The notes below the pieces were generated by a model, which was not told the DNA's origin, searched no databases, and worked only from the letters and a program-made list of their open reading frames with translations. A stretch of 64,000 nt of DNA from Streptomyces sp. MMG1121 (GTDB lineage Bacteria; Actinomycetota; Actinomycetes; Streptomycetales; Streptomycetaceae): positions 310,001-374,000 of the forward strand of contig NZ_LGDV01000201.1 in assembly GCF_001280015.1 (NCBI RefSeq). Direction: 5' to 3'. Shown one piece after another: positions 17,806-27,477 of the stretch (its first letter is position 1; each line of letters opens with the position of its first letter). Position numbers and translations under genes: made by a program.

Positions 17806-18516
17806 TTACGACCGCGAGGCCCGGCTCCGTACGATCGCGAAGCCGGCGGCCGCGAGGCCGAGGACGCCCGCGACGAGACCGGCGATGCCGAGCCCGCGGG
17901 CGGTGGAGTCGCTGGAGTCGGCCGCCTGGGCGGTGCCGGCGGCGCTCTTGGCGGGCGCCGGGGCGGCAGTGGCGTCACCGGCCGTCAGCTTCAGCACCGG
18001 GGCGGGGTTGTCCGGTTCGTCGCCGCCGGTGGGCTCCTCGATCCAGCGGACGACCTTGCCGTCGGAGTAGGTCTGCAGCGCCTTGAAGACCAACTGTCCG
18101 GTGTCCTCGGGCAGTTGACCGAAGGCGACGTTGAAGTCCTCGTACTGCCCGGCGCCGATCTTCCCTCCGCTGAAGGTGATCTCGGAGGCCGCGTCGGTGA
18201 TGGTGCCGTCGTCGGTCTTGACCGGCGTCTTGAGCTTGCTCGTGGTCACCTTGGCGGTCCAGCCGTCCTGCGGGTGGACCAGGACGCCGAGGACGGGGTG
18301 GTCGGTGGGCAGGAAGACCTGGACCTTGGTGGTGGAGGCGTTGTCCTCCTCGTTGGGGACGCGGAAGGTCAGGACGCCGTCGGTGGCGCCCTTGGCGTAG
18401 CTGTCGGGGTGGACGGTGACGTGCGCGGAGGCGGCACCGGCGGCGAGCAGGACGAGGGCGGCGGCGCCGGCGGTGACGGTCGCGGTGCGGCGCAGGGCCG
18501 GACGTGTTGCGGACAT
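17806..18516 (-). CDS. ycnI: YcnI/DUF1775 exported protein
   Basis: A 236-residue protein with a signal peptide (residues 1-31, ending AAGAASAHVTVHP). The mature N-terminal His, in the AHVTVHPDSY motif, is the copper ligand known from YcnI proteins. The DUF1775 domain spans about residues 32-180, then an Ala/Pro linker and a C-terminal membrane anchor (GLGIAGLVAGVLGLAAAGFAIVR with basic tail). It is likely a cell-surface copper-binding protein; copper was shown for B. subtilis YcnI. The next gene upstream on the strand encodes a His/Met-rich membrane protein, consistent with metal handling. Confidence 0.9.
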   Translation of the reverse strand: MSATRPALRRTATVTAGAAALVLLAAGAASAHVTVHPDSYAKGATDGVLTFRVPNEEDNASTTKVQVFLPTDHPVLGVLVHPQDGWTAKVTTSKLKTPVKTDDGTITDAASEITFSGGKIGAGQYEDFNVAFGQLPEDTGQLVFKALQTYSDGKVVRWIEEPTGGDEPDNPAPVLKLTAGDATAAPAPAKSAAGTAQAADSSDSTARGLGIAGLVAGVLGLAAAGFAIVRSRASRS

Positions 18517-18556
18517 GGGTGAGTCGGTCTCCGTACGGGTGACGTGTGAACTGGGG

Positions 18557-19168
18557 TCAGGGTGAGTACGGGACCGGTACGGGGGGTCCGCGCCGGCTGA
18601 CCGCGTGCCGCAGCGGGGTCCGGCGGGGCGGCTCGGGGTCGGCCGGGACACGCGGGAGGTGCGGGGCGGCGGCGGGCAGCGGGGCGGCGCGCCACCAGGC
18701 GACGAGGCCGGGTACGAGGGTGACGGTACGGCGCAGCAGCGTCCACAGGGCGGCCTCGCCCCGCCGCAGCCACCAGGAGGCGGCCAGGGCGGCGAGGAAG
18801 TGGGCGGCGGTGGCGTGGACGGTGGCGTGCGGGTGAGCCGTCGCGTGGGCGTGCATGGCGGCCATGCCGTGGCCCGGCATGGGGGCCATGTGTGGGAGGG
18901 CCGTGCGCTCGGTGACACGGTGGGCGGCGTCGAAGCCGACGTGCAGTGCGGCCTGGGTCAGCAGCGTGGCCGCGCCGATGCCGGCCAGCGAGCGCTCCTT
19001 CCTGCCGAGTGCCCAGCCGAGCGCGAACACGCCCAGGAAGCCGCCCGCGTCCGCCCACAGGGGTGGCATGGCGCCCATGGCGAGACCGTGTCCGGCGGCA
19101 GCGAGCAGTACGCACACCGCGGCGAACACCGCGGCGCGCAGACCTCTCACCGCCGGGGACGCGCTCAT
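18557..19168 (-). CDS. His/Met-rich integral membrane protein of unknown function
   Basis: About 203 residues with four to five membrane helices. A central loop is rich in His and Met (HMAPMPGHGMAAMHAHATAHPHATVHATAAHF). ATG 19168 has GGGAG about ten bases upstream; ATG 19186 is an alternative. It is encoded 40 bp upstream of ycnI on the same strand, a common actinobacterial pairing. The His/Met content suggests binding of a soft metal such as copper, but no named domain is recognised. Confidence 0.75.
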   Translation of the reverse strand: MSASPAVRGLRAAVFAAVCVLLAAAGHGLAMGAMPPLWADAGGFLGVFALGWALGRKERSLAGIGAATLLTQAALHVGFDAAHRVTERTALPHMAPMPGHGMAAMHAHATAHPHATVHATAAHFLAALAASWWLRRGEAALWTLLRRTVTLVPGLVAWWRAAPLPAAAPHLPRVPADPEPPRRTPLRHAVSRRGPPVPVPYSP

Positions 19169-19329
19169 GATGAGGGAGTCTCCCATGGTGGGGGGATACG
19201 CGGGGCGGGGATGTCCCGTTCAGGTGACGGAGTCCGGGGTGAGGGGCGAGTCGCCGTTGCCGGACCGCGCGCCCCTCCGGGGCCCCACGGGCAGTACCGG
19301 CACCGCCCTCACCGGTCCGGCCGCCAGTA

Positions 19330-20180
19330 CCGGCCACGGTCACGGCCCCGCCGACGGCGGGTCCGCCGTCGGCGGGGCGCCCGTCGTACTGCCCACGAGG
19401 ACGAGAGGGCCGGACGCGGAGGACGGCGCACCGGGCTCCGCGTCGCGCCCGCCGTCGTCACCGCCGGCGCACCCAGCACGGCGAGAACGGCGGCCGGGGC
19501 GAGGACCGTCCGGGGGGCGCGCTCGGCGTAGGGGCTGGTTCTCGGCGAGGAGGTGGCCCCGTTCGGGGGACGGCGGCTGGGCGCCGAGGTCGAGGAATCC
19601 GGGCGAGGCGAGGGCGAGCGCGGTGCCGGGGAGCCGGAGCAGGGCGTGCCGGGCGACGGTCGGCACGACGGCGGGCGGCAGTTCGTGGCGCAGCAGGTAC
19701 CAGCGGCCGGCGCCGAGGGCTCGGGTGGCGGTGAGGTGCTGGGCGGCACGTTCCTGCCGTAGGAAGGCGGAGGTGTGGGCGGCCAGCGGGGCCCAGCCAC
19801 CGCGGCGACGGCGAGCGCGGGGGTGGCCGGACCGCCGCCCGCGATGGCGGCGAGGAGCGCGGCGAGTACGGGCGGTACGGCGCTGACGGTGTCGACGAGC
19901 TGACCGGACAGCCGGGGCAGCAGCCCGGCCGGCAGGGTGCCCGCGCTGAGGGCGAGGGCGGGCAGCAGGGTGTCGGGGGCGCCCTGGGCGGTGCGGGCGA
20001 GCAGGTCACGGCCGAGCGCGTCGGTGCCGAACGGGTGGGCGGCGGACGGGGGCCGCACGCGGCGTCCGGTGTCGAGGGCGAGCGGGTCGCGGGGCAGGCC
20101 CGCGGCGAGGACGGCCACGAGTACGCCGGCGAGGACGAGGGGCGTGGTGCGCCGGGCGGCTGTCTGCCGCCCGGCCCTCG
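19330..20180 (-). pseudogene. Decayed DppC-like peptide ABC transporter permease
   Basis: Reading leftwards from about 20160, one frame gives a good DppC start: PLVLAGVLVAVLAAGLP, then HPFGTDALGRDLLARTAQGAPDTLLPALALSAG. The homology then jumps to a second frame near 19770 (PLAAHTSAFLRQERAAQHLTATRALG, then LLRHELPPAVVPTVARHALLRLPGTALALA), and back again near 19530 (YAERAPRTVLAPAAVLAVLG). At least two frameshifts and a missing start mean no intact product. The dpp partner genes are absent. About 140 bp to the left, up to 19187, shows nothing. Confidence 0.75.
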
Positions 20181-20243
20181 CTGTCCGTCCGTGTCCTCAG
20201 CTGGGTGCCTCCGCCCCCTTCCGTGCGTAGAACCACCACGTGA

Positions 20244-20431
20244 TCACCACGCAGGAGCGCCGGGACGGCGATCCACAGGTTGCGCCGCGCCACCTTCCTG
20301 CCGACGGACTTCCAGAAGAGCTCGTTCTCGGGCTCCCAGTCGGTGAGGTCCCGGCCGGGCCGGTACTGGGCGAGGTCGTAGTCGTACGACCGCCCGGCGA
20401 CCTTGGTCGTCGCTTCCTGTACGGCAGGCAT
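20244..20431 (-). pseudogene. NarK-type nitrate/nitrite transporter, N-terminal remnant
   Basis: An ATG at 20431 opens a frame with the NarK N-terminal pattern: RDLTDWEPENELFWKSVGRKVARRNLWIAVPALL. This matches the WDPE-x-FW ... ARRNLWFS stretch that precedes helix 1. After about 60 residues the homology stops in the middle of the first helix (RGDHVVVLRTEGG) and the frame enters the neighbouring decayed permease. The remaining 11 helices are missing. Confidence 0.7.
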
Positions 20432-20580
20432 GGCTGTTCCTGGTGGTGTGAGGTCTGAACCTTTCTTCTTCAGCGTCCTCGGTTGGGAAAGGGCAGGTCA
20501 GGGGCCGTTGGTCAGCTCTTCGTGCCGACCTTGTACCCGCCCGCCGGCCTGCCGTTGGTCCCCTGTCGCCCCGGACCGGC

Positions 20581-21945
<1,365 letters not shown>

Positions 21946-21983
21946 GGAAGTCCCTTCGGAATACGGGGTGTCGGTCACTCGGG

Positions 21984-22844
21984 TCACTTGACGGCACCCG
22001 CCGTCAGACCGGCGACGAGATAGCGCTGGAGCAGCAGGAACCCGGCGACCACGGGCACGCTGACGACCAGCGAGGCGGCCATGATCTGGTTCCAGTAGAT
22101 GTTGTTGAGGGTGGAGTACTGCTGGAGGCCGACCGCGAGGGTGCGGGTGGTGTCGTTGGTCATGACGGACGCGAAGAGCACCTCGCCCCACGCGGTCATG
22201 AAGGCGTAGACGGCGACGGCGACGATGCCGGGAACCGCGGCCGGTACGACGATCCTGAACAGCGCGCCGAGCGGGCCGCAGCCGTCCACCAGCGCGGCCT
22301 CGTCCAGATCGCGCGGCACCGAGTCGAAGTAGCCGGTCAGCATCCAGATCGAGAACGGGAGGGAGAAGGTGAGGTAGGTGAGGATCAGGCCGCCGCGGGA
22401 GCCGAACAGGGCGATGCCGGTGGCGTTGCCGATGTTGACGTAGAGCAGGAACAGCGGGAGCAGGAAGAGGATGCCCGGAAGCATCTGCGTCGACAGCACG
22501 GTCACCGTGAACACCCGCTTGCCGCGGAACTCGTAGCGGCTGACGGCGTAGGCGGCGAACACCGCGACGACCACCGAGCAGACGGTCGCGGCGCCCGCCA
22601 CGATCAGCGAGTTCACGAAGTAGCGGGCGAGCGGGACGGTCGACCACATGTCGATGTACGGCCGGATCGTCAGCCCGCTGGGCAGCCAGCGGAATGTGCC
22701 GGTGACGTCCGCGAGCGGCTTCAGCGAGCTGGAGACCATCACGTACACCGGGATCAGCACGAAGCCGGTCAGCAGGGTGAGGAAGATCCGCCGGGACCAC
22801 AGGAACGAACGCGGGGGTGCCATGGGTGAGTTGGCCCTAGCCAC
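21984..22844 (-). CDS. Sugar ABC transporter permease (MalG-type)
   Basis: A 286-residue permease with six membrane helices and the EAA loop [26 protein letters not shown] that docks the ATPase. Start ATG 22844 overlaps the first permease gene by 8 bases. It pairs with the permease encoded next and the lipoprotein beyond it. No ATPase gene is present, as usual for Streptomyces sugar importers that share MsiK. Confidence 0.92.
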   Translation of the reverse strand: MARANSPMAPPRSFLWSRRIFLTLLTGFVLIPVYVMVSSSLKPLADVTGTFRWLPSGLTIRPYIDMWSTVPLARYFVNSLIVAGAATVCSVVVAVFAAYAVSRYEFRGKRVFTVTVLSTQMLPGILFLLPLFLLYVNIGNATGIALFGSRGGLILTYLTFSLPFSIWMLTGYFDSVPRDLDEAALVDGCGPLGALFRIVVPAAVPGIVAVAVYAFMTAWGEVLFASVMTNDTTRTLAVGLQQYSTLNNIYWNQIMAASLVVSVPVVAGFLLLQRYLVAGLTAGAVK

Positions 22845-23838
22845 GGGTGGTCCTCCGTCCGCGCGAGGTGAGCCACAGGTATCCGCCCGTGACGACGAGC
22901 AGGAAGAGCAGCAGCAGGACGGACATCGCGGAGCCGGTGCCGAAGTTCCAGGTGACGAAGGAGGCCTGGTAGATGTGGACCGAGACGATGTCCGCGGCCT
23001 CCGGGGCGGCCCTGCCGAACAGGACGTACGGCGTGTTGAAGTCGTTGAACGTCCACAGGAACAGCACCAGGACCAGCACCTGGTTCACCGGGCGCAGCGA
23101 GGGCAGGGTGATGCGGCGGATCCGCTGCCACATCCCGGCGCCGTCCAGCGCGGCGGCCTCGTACAGCTCCTTCGGGATGTTCTGCAGTCCGGCCATCACG
23201 ATGAGGAAGGCGAACGGCCAGCCCTTCCACACCGACACGGTCAGCAGGGCGTAGAAGCTGTTGTCGCCGAGGAGCCAGAAGGAGGGCTTGTCGCTGAGGT
23301 GCAGTTGGTCGTGCAGGACGTGGTTCACCAGGCCGTTGTCGTGCTGGAACATGAACACCCAGGTGATGACGGCCGCGTAGACGGGCAGCGCGTACGGCAC
23401 CAGGAACAGCGCTCTGAGCAGTCCACGGCCGCGGAAGGTGTCCTGCATGAAGACCGCGGCGGCGGTGCCGATCAGCCAGCACAGGCCGACCGACAGCAGG
23501 GTGAAGCCGACGGTGACGAGGAAGGAGTGCAACAGCGCCTGGCCGACGGGCGCGTCGAAGTCCACCGACACCTTGTAGTTGCCGAGTCCGGACCAGGGGG
23601 CGCTGCTCCAGTCGCGGATGTAGAACTGGGTGAGTTCCTTGAAGCTCATCACGACACCGATGACCATCGGCACCAGGTGGACGAGGAGTTCGAGGACGAG
23701 CGCGGGCAGGAGCAGCAGATAGGGCAGTCCGACGCGGCGGATCCGCCCGGCGCGGCGGCGGGGTTCACGCGCCGGCGCACCGGTGGACGCTTCGCGCACC
23801 GGCTCCTCGAAGGCGGTGGTCGTCATCTTCTCGCTCAC
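22837..23838 (-). CDS. Sugar ABC transporter permease (MalF-type)
   Basis: A 333-residue permease with a cytoplasmic N-terminus of about 35 residues, six helices and the EAA motif YEAAALDGAGMWQRIRRITLPSLRP. GTG 23838 overlaps the binding-protein stop (GTGA); ATG 23826 is an alternative four codons in. It forms a heterodimer with the MalG-type permease encoded downstream. Confidence 0.9.
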   Translation of the reverse strand: MSEKMTTTAFEEPVREASTGAPAREPRRRAGRIRRVGLPYLLLLPALVLELLVHLVPMVIGVVMSFKELTQFYIRDWSSAPWSGLGNYKVSVDFDAPVGQALLHSFLVTVGFTLLSVGLCWLIGTAAAVFMQDTFRGRGLLRALFLVPYALPVYAAVITWVFMFQHDNGLVNHVLHDQLHLSDKPSFWLLGDNSFYALLTVSVWKGWPFAFLIVMAGLQNIPKELYEAAALDGAGMWQRIRRITLPSLRPVNQVLVLVLFLWTFNDFNTPYVLFGRAAPEAADIVSVHIYQASFVTWNFGTGSAMSVLLLLFLLVVTGGYLWLTSRGRRTTRG

Positions 23839-25151
23839 GCCGCCGGCATCTGCTGCTGGGCCTTCTCCAGGGCCGCCTTGACCGAATCGGTGGTCACCGC
23901 GCGCCCGGCGGCGGCGTCGGCGAACAGGTCCTTGACGGCCGTACCGACCGCCGTCTCGAACTGCGACTCGGCGGCCACCTGCGGCAGGGCGGCGGCGGAC
24001 GTGGCGAGGGTGTTCTTCAGCACGGCGTCGGCCGGGCTGCCGAACGCGGTGTCCGACTGGGCGGACTTGACCGGCGGGATGCAGCTGTAGGCCTTGTTGA
24101 GGATCTTCTGCTCGGTGTCGGAGGTCATGAACTTGACGAACCGGGTCGCGCCGTCGAGGTTGTGGGTGTTCTTGAAGACGGCGATGTTGATGCCCCCGGC
24201 CATCGAGTTGATCTGGGTGCCGGCGCCCGGGGTGCCGGAGCGCACCGGTACGGGCGCGGTGCCGTAGGCGTCCTCGCTCATGCCCTGGGACGTGAGGTTG
24301 GCGGAGGCGGACTGCCACAGCAGCATCGCCTGCTTGCCCTTGGCGAAGTCGCTGACCGACTGGTTCTGCGCGTACTCGGCGTCGCCGACCGGGATGACCT
24401 GGTCCTTGGCCATCAGGTCGACGTACGACTTGACGGCGTCGACCACACCGGGGGCGGTGAAGTCCGGTTTGCCGTCGGCGGTGAAGAAGTCCGCGCCGTG
24501 CTGCTTGGCGAAGACGAAGACGTGGTGGACGTTCTCCGACACGTTCGAGCCCTCGGCGCCGAGCACGGACGTGCCCTTCGCCTTGATCTTCTTGCCGTCG
24601 GCGACCAACTCGTCCCAGGTGGCCGGGGGCCTCGCGATGCCGGCGTCGGCGAAGATCCGCTTGTTGTAGTAGAGGGCGTAGGCCATCGAGTAGAGCGGGA
24701 CCGCGGCCGGGTCCTTGCCCTGGGCGCCGGTCGAGGCGAGCGCGGAGTCGACGAACCGGTTCTTGCCGCCGATCTTCGCGAAGTTCCGCGCGTCCCACGG
24801 CAGCAGCGCGCCGGTCGCCTGGAGCGAGGCGCTCCAGGTGTTGCCGATGTTGAGCACGTCCGGGCCCTGGCCGGAGGTGGTGGCGGTGAGGATCCGGTTG
24901 AGCAGATCGGACCAGGGCACGACCTCCAGGTTCACCTTGATGCCGGTCTGCTTCTGGAACGTGGCGAGTTCGGGCTTGAGCACCTGCTGGTCGACGGCGA
25001 CGCTGGCGCCCTGGTTGGAGGCCCAGTAGGTCAGCGTCTTCGGTGAGTCGTTCGACCCGCCCCCGTTCGCGGAACCACCGCCGCAGGCCGTGGCCGCGAG
25101 GGCGAGAGACAGGGCGACGGCGCCGGTGGCCGCGGCTCGGATTCTGCGCAT
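23835..25151 (-). CDS. Sugar-binding lipoprotein of the ABC importer
   Basis: A 438-residue extracellular solute-binding protein (family 1). A lipoprotein signal peptide ends LALAATAC-GGG, so Cys is the lipidated residue near position 24. Fold signatures include TLTYWASNQGASVAVDQQ, GQGPDVLNIGN and AVPLYSMAYALYYNKRIFADAG. ATG 25151 is chosen because AGGAGCC precedes it and the signal peptide starts there. It is the first gene of the operon, and its leader contains a 9-bp inverted repeat and an AT-rich element. Confidence 0.92.
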   Translation of the reverse strand: MRRIRAAATGAVALSLALAATACGGGSANGGGSNDSPKTLTYWASNQGASVAVDQQVLKPELATFQKQTGIKVNLEVVPWSDLLNRILTATTSGQGPDVLNIGNTWSASLQATGALLPWDARNFAKIGGKNRFVDSALASTGAQGKDPAAVPLYSMAYALYYNKRIFADAGIARPPATWDELVADGKKIKAKGTSVLGAEGSNVSENVHHVFVFAKQHGADFFTADGKPDFTAPGVVDAVKSYVDLMAKDQVIPVGDAEYAQNQSVSDFAKGKQAMLLWQSASANLTSQGMSEDAYGTAPVPVRSGTPGAGTQINSMAGGINIAVFKNTHNLDGATRFVKFMTSDTEQKILNKAYSCIPPVKSAQSDTAFGSPADAVLKNTLATSAAALPQVAAESQFETAVGTAVKDLFADAAAGRAVTTDSVKAALEKAQQQMPAA

Positions 25152-25170
25152 GGCTCCTGGTGTCCCTTTC

Positions 25171-25276
25171 CGGGAGTCGAACCCCGAGGCCGCCGACGGA
25201 AGCCGACATCGCACGACATCGCGTCCGACTCCCGAAAGCTCCTCATGGCTTAATTTAGGACGTGAGTTAAACGGCG
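25171..25276 (-). promoter_or_regulatory. Leader hairpin and AT-rich promoter/operator of the glucosidase operon
   Basis: CGGGAGTCG at 25171-25179 pairs with CGACTCCCG at 25226-25234, bringing the transcript leader into a hairpin just upstream of the ribosome site. Further upstream (25246-25276) an AT-rich island reads, on the minus strand, TTTAACTC-N6-CTAAATTAAG, unusual in this GC background. It could be the promoter and a LacI- or ROK-type sugar repressor site. No such regulator gene is in the operon. Confidence 0.5.
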
Positions 25277-25407
25277 TGAACCTCGCCCGTCAAGGGTTTT
25301 GACTCCAGGTGAGGGCAGTCGTGATGAACTCGTGCGCGGGGACGGCTCATTGAGGTCACACGGCCACTGCGCCCGCACGGCCCGGCGCGGCGGTTCGGCC
25401 ACGACGG

Positions 25408-26631
25408 CTAGGACCGCCGCCCGGTCGGGTCGGCCGGCTCGCGCGGCCGAAGCGGCTCACCGCCGCGCGCGACAGTCGTCCCCCGCCCCTCCGGCCCGCC
25501 GCCGCCGCGACGCAGGTCGGGCAGGACCGTGAGGAGGCCGAGGGCGGCCAGGCCGGCGCCGAGCCAGAGGGGGCCGCGCAGACTCCAGGCGTCGATGGCG
25601 AGCGCGCCGAGGCAGGAGCCGATGATGACTCCGAGGGTGATGAAGGACGTGTGCACGGTGTTCACGAGGGGCCCCGCGTTGCCGGCGCGCTGGACCCGGG
25701 TGGCCATCGCCGGGTTCATGGTGACGCCGACCAGGCCGATGCCGAGCATGCACACCACGGCGGGCACGGGAGCGTCCGCGAAGAGGGCGAAGCCCACGAG
25801 GAAGAGCAGGTTGAGCAGCAGCCCCACGGCAAGCACGGGCACGGTGTGCCGGTCGGCGAGGCGTCCGACGACCGTGTTGCCGACGACGGTGGCGGCGCCG
25901 TACGCGATGAGCAGCACCGGCACGGTGCCGGCGGCGAAGCCGGTGAGCCCGGTGAGGATGGGATTGAGGTAGCTGAAGGCCGAGAAGGTGGCCCCGATGA
26001 TCAGCGTGCTGGTGCCCAGCGCCGGCCACAGCCGGGGGCGGGCGAACACCGCGGCCTCTTCGCGCAGTCCGGCCGCGGGTACGGCCGGCAGGCCCGGCAC
26101 CCCGGCCCGGGTGGCCGCGGCGGCGGCCAGGGCGAGCGCCGAGGCGGCCCAGAACGCCGCCCGCCAGCCGAACCGTTCACCGACCAGCGTGCACAGCGGG
26201 AGACCGAGCAGGGTACCGAGCATCAGGCCGTTCATGGCCACGGCGACGGCCCGGCCGCGGATCTCGGGGCGGGTGAGCCGCGCGCACAGCGACAGGGCGA
26301 CACCGAAGAAGGCCTGGGAGGCGGCGCCGGTGACGATCCGGGCGGCGAGCATGGTGCCGTAGCCGGTCGCGGTGGCGGCCAGGACGTTGCCGGCGAGGAA
26401 CAGACCCAGGAGTGCCAACAGGGCGGTGCGGGGCGGGAGTCGGCGCAGCAGGACGGTCAGCACGGGGCCGCCGGCGGCCATCGCGGCGGCGAAGGCGGTG
26501 ATGAGGTAGCCGATCCGGGGGACGGTGGTGTGCAGGCCGTCGGCCATCTGCGGCATCAGTCCGGCGACCGCGAACTCGCTGGTCACCATGGCGAAGATGC
26601 CGAGAGCCAGGACGTGGACGGCACGGGGCAC
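25408..26631 (-). CDS. DHA1-type MFS efflux transporter
   Basis: A 407-residue 12-helix permease of the AraJ/sugar-efflux DHA1 group. It has TSEFAVAGLMPQMADGL in helix 1, LAARIVTGAASQAFFGVALSL in helix 4, and RLADRHTVPVLAV as motif A of the second half. It is preceded by a TetR operator and by the TetR gene on the same strand. The last 35 residues are a charged, Pro/Arg-rich tail. Likely an exporter; substrate unknown. Confidence 0.88.
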   Translation of the reverse strand: MPRAVHVLALGIFAMVTSEFAVAGLMPQMADGLHTTVPRIGYLITAFAAAMAAGGPVLTVLLRRLPPRTALLALLGLFLAGNVLAATATGYGTMLAARIVTGAASQAFFGVALSLCARLTRPEIRGRAVAVAMNGLMLGTLLGLPLCTLVGERFGWRAAFWAASALALAAAAATRAGVPGLPAVPAAGLREEAAVFARPRLWPALGTSTLIIGATFSAFSYLNPILTGLTGFAAGTVPVLLIAYGAATVVGNTVVGRLADRHTVPVLAVGLLLNLLFLVGFALFADAPVPAVVCMLGIGLVGVTMNPAMATRVQRAGNAGPLVNTVHTSFITLGVIIGSCLGALAIDAWSLRGPLWLGAGLAALGLLTVLPDLRRGGGGPEGRGTTVARGGEPLRPREPADPTGRRS

Positions 26632-26667
26632 GAGGGACTCCTTTCAAGGGGGCGTATGCGGGGTACT

Positions 26668-26691
26668 GTTTTGAATCAATCAGTTCAAAAC
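26668..26691. promoter_or_regulatory. TetR operator in front of the MFS gene
   Basis: GTTTTGAA, eight bases, TTCAAAAC: a perfect inverted repeat 37 bp upstream of the MFS start, in an AT-rich patch that also serves as promoter. The TetR protein encoded immediately upstream is the obvious ligand-responsive repressor. Confidence 0.8.
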
Positions 26692-26713
26692 TTGGGCGCA
26701 AAGGACCGGCTCA

Positions 26714-26758
26714 CAGACGGGCACGGGTCAGACGGGTACGCGCCAGACGGGCACGGGT
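26714..26758. repeat. Three 15-bp tandem repeats at the tetR 3' end
   Basis: CAGACGGGCACGGGT, CAGACGGGTACGCGC and CAGACGGGCACGGGT follow head to tail. They reach the TetR stop codon and are continued by CACACGG. The repeats lie between the TetR gene and the MFS operator. No function is evident. Confidence 0.8.
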
Positions 26759-27354
26759 CACACGGTCAGCGCGTCCAGGGCGATCGCCGCGATGGCATCG
26801 AGCGACGTGCGGTCGGCGCCGCCCTGGGCGCAGACGCGCAGGCCCGCCACGGTGGCGTTGAGGAACCGGGCCAGGTCGCCGGCGTCCCGCGTGGAGGTGA
26901 TGGATCCGTCGCGCCGGCCCGCCTCCACGGCGGTCCGCAGACCGTCCAGCCGACGGGCCGTGTCGCGCTCGAGCATGCCGGCCGCGGTGGCGTCGTGGGC
27001 GGCCAGTTCCACCGTGCTGTTGACCGAGAGGCAGCCCAGGCTGCGGCCGTGTGGCCGGTTGCGCGCGTCGCCGTCGAGCACGAGGGCGAACAGGTCGCGG
27101 ATCCGGTCGGCGCCGCTGCGCCCGGGATCCTCCAGGACGGCGAGCTGGACGGCGTTCATGGTGGTCATGTAGCGGTGCAGCGCCCGCTGGAAGAGGTCGT
27201 GCTTGCTCTTGAAGGTGTTGTAGATGCTGCTGCGGCCCAGTCCGGTGGCGGCACACAGATCCTGGGTGGAGGTGGCCTCGTAGCCCCTCTCCCAGAAGGT
27301 GCGCATCGCCGCGTCCAGGGCCCGGTCCTCGTCGAACATCCTCGGTCGGGCCAT
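26758..27354 (-). CDS. TetR/AcrR family regulator
   Basis: A 198-residue TetR protein starting MARPRMFDEDRALDAAMRTFWERGYEATSTQDLCAATGLGRSSIYNTFKSKHDLF across residues 1-55. This HTH pattern belongs to the large AcrR subgroup with a TetR_C_16-type ligand domain. It is read toward the MFS gene 126 bp downstream, with a clear operator between. A related regulator lies at 52692. Confidence 0.9.
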   Translation of the reverse strand: MARPRMFDEDRALDAAMRTFWERGYEATSTQDLCAATGLGRSSIYNTFKSKHDLFQRALHRYMTTMNAVQLAVLEDPGRSGADRIRDLFALVLDGDARNRPHGRSLGCLSVNSTVELAAHDATAAGMLERDTARRLDGLRTAVEAGRRDGSITSTRDAGDLARFLNATVAGLRVCAQGGADRTSLDAIAAIALDALTV

Positions 27355-27414
27355 GATCCGACCTTAAGCGTTTTGGACCGTACGATGCAATATCTCGTGT
27401 GGTGATGTCGGCGT

Positions 27415-27454
27415 GGGGCCGCGTCACGGGCCCGGTGGCTCGTGACGCGGCCCC
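27415..27454 (-). terminator. Terminator downstream of the EF-G paralogue
   Basis: GGGGCCGCGTCACG, a 12-base loop, then the exact 14-base complement. It lies 23 bp beyond the EF-G stop and before the TetR start on the same strand, isolating the two transcripts. Confidence 0.85.
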
Positions 27455-27477
27455 CGCCGGAGGGAGCCGGGCGGCGG

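Noticed and set aside
22837..25209. A single 790-residue minus-strand protein
   Set aside because: The first half is out of frame with the binding-protein gene; only the permease from 23838 is real.
25165..25240. tRNA-like 3' arm on the minus strand (GGGGTTCGACTCCC before the binding-protein gene)
   Set aside because: The T-loop string is convincing but the T stem has a mismatch, and no acceptor or anticodon arm can be built upstream. It is better explained as part of the leader inverted repeat.
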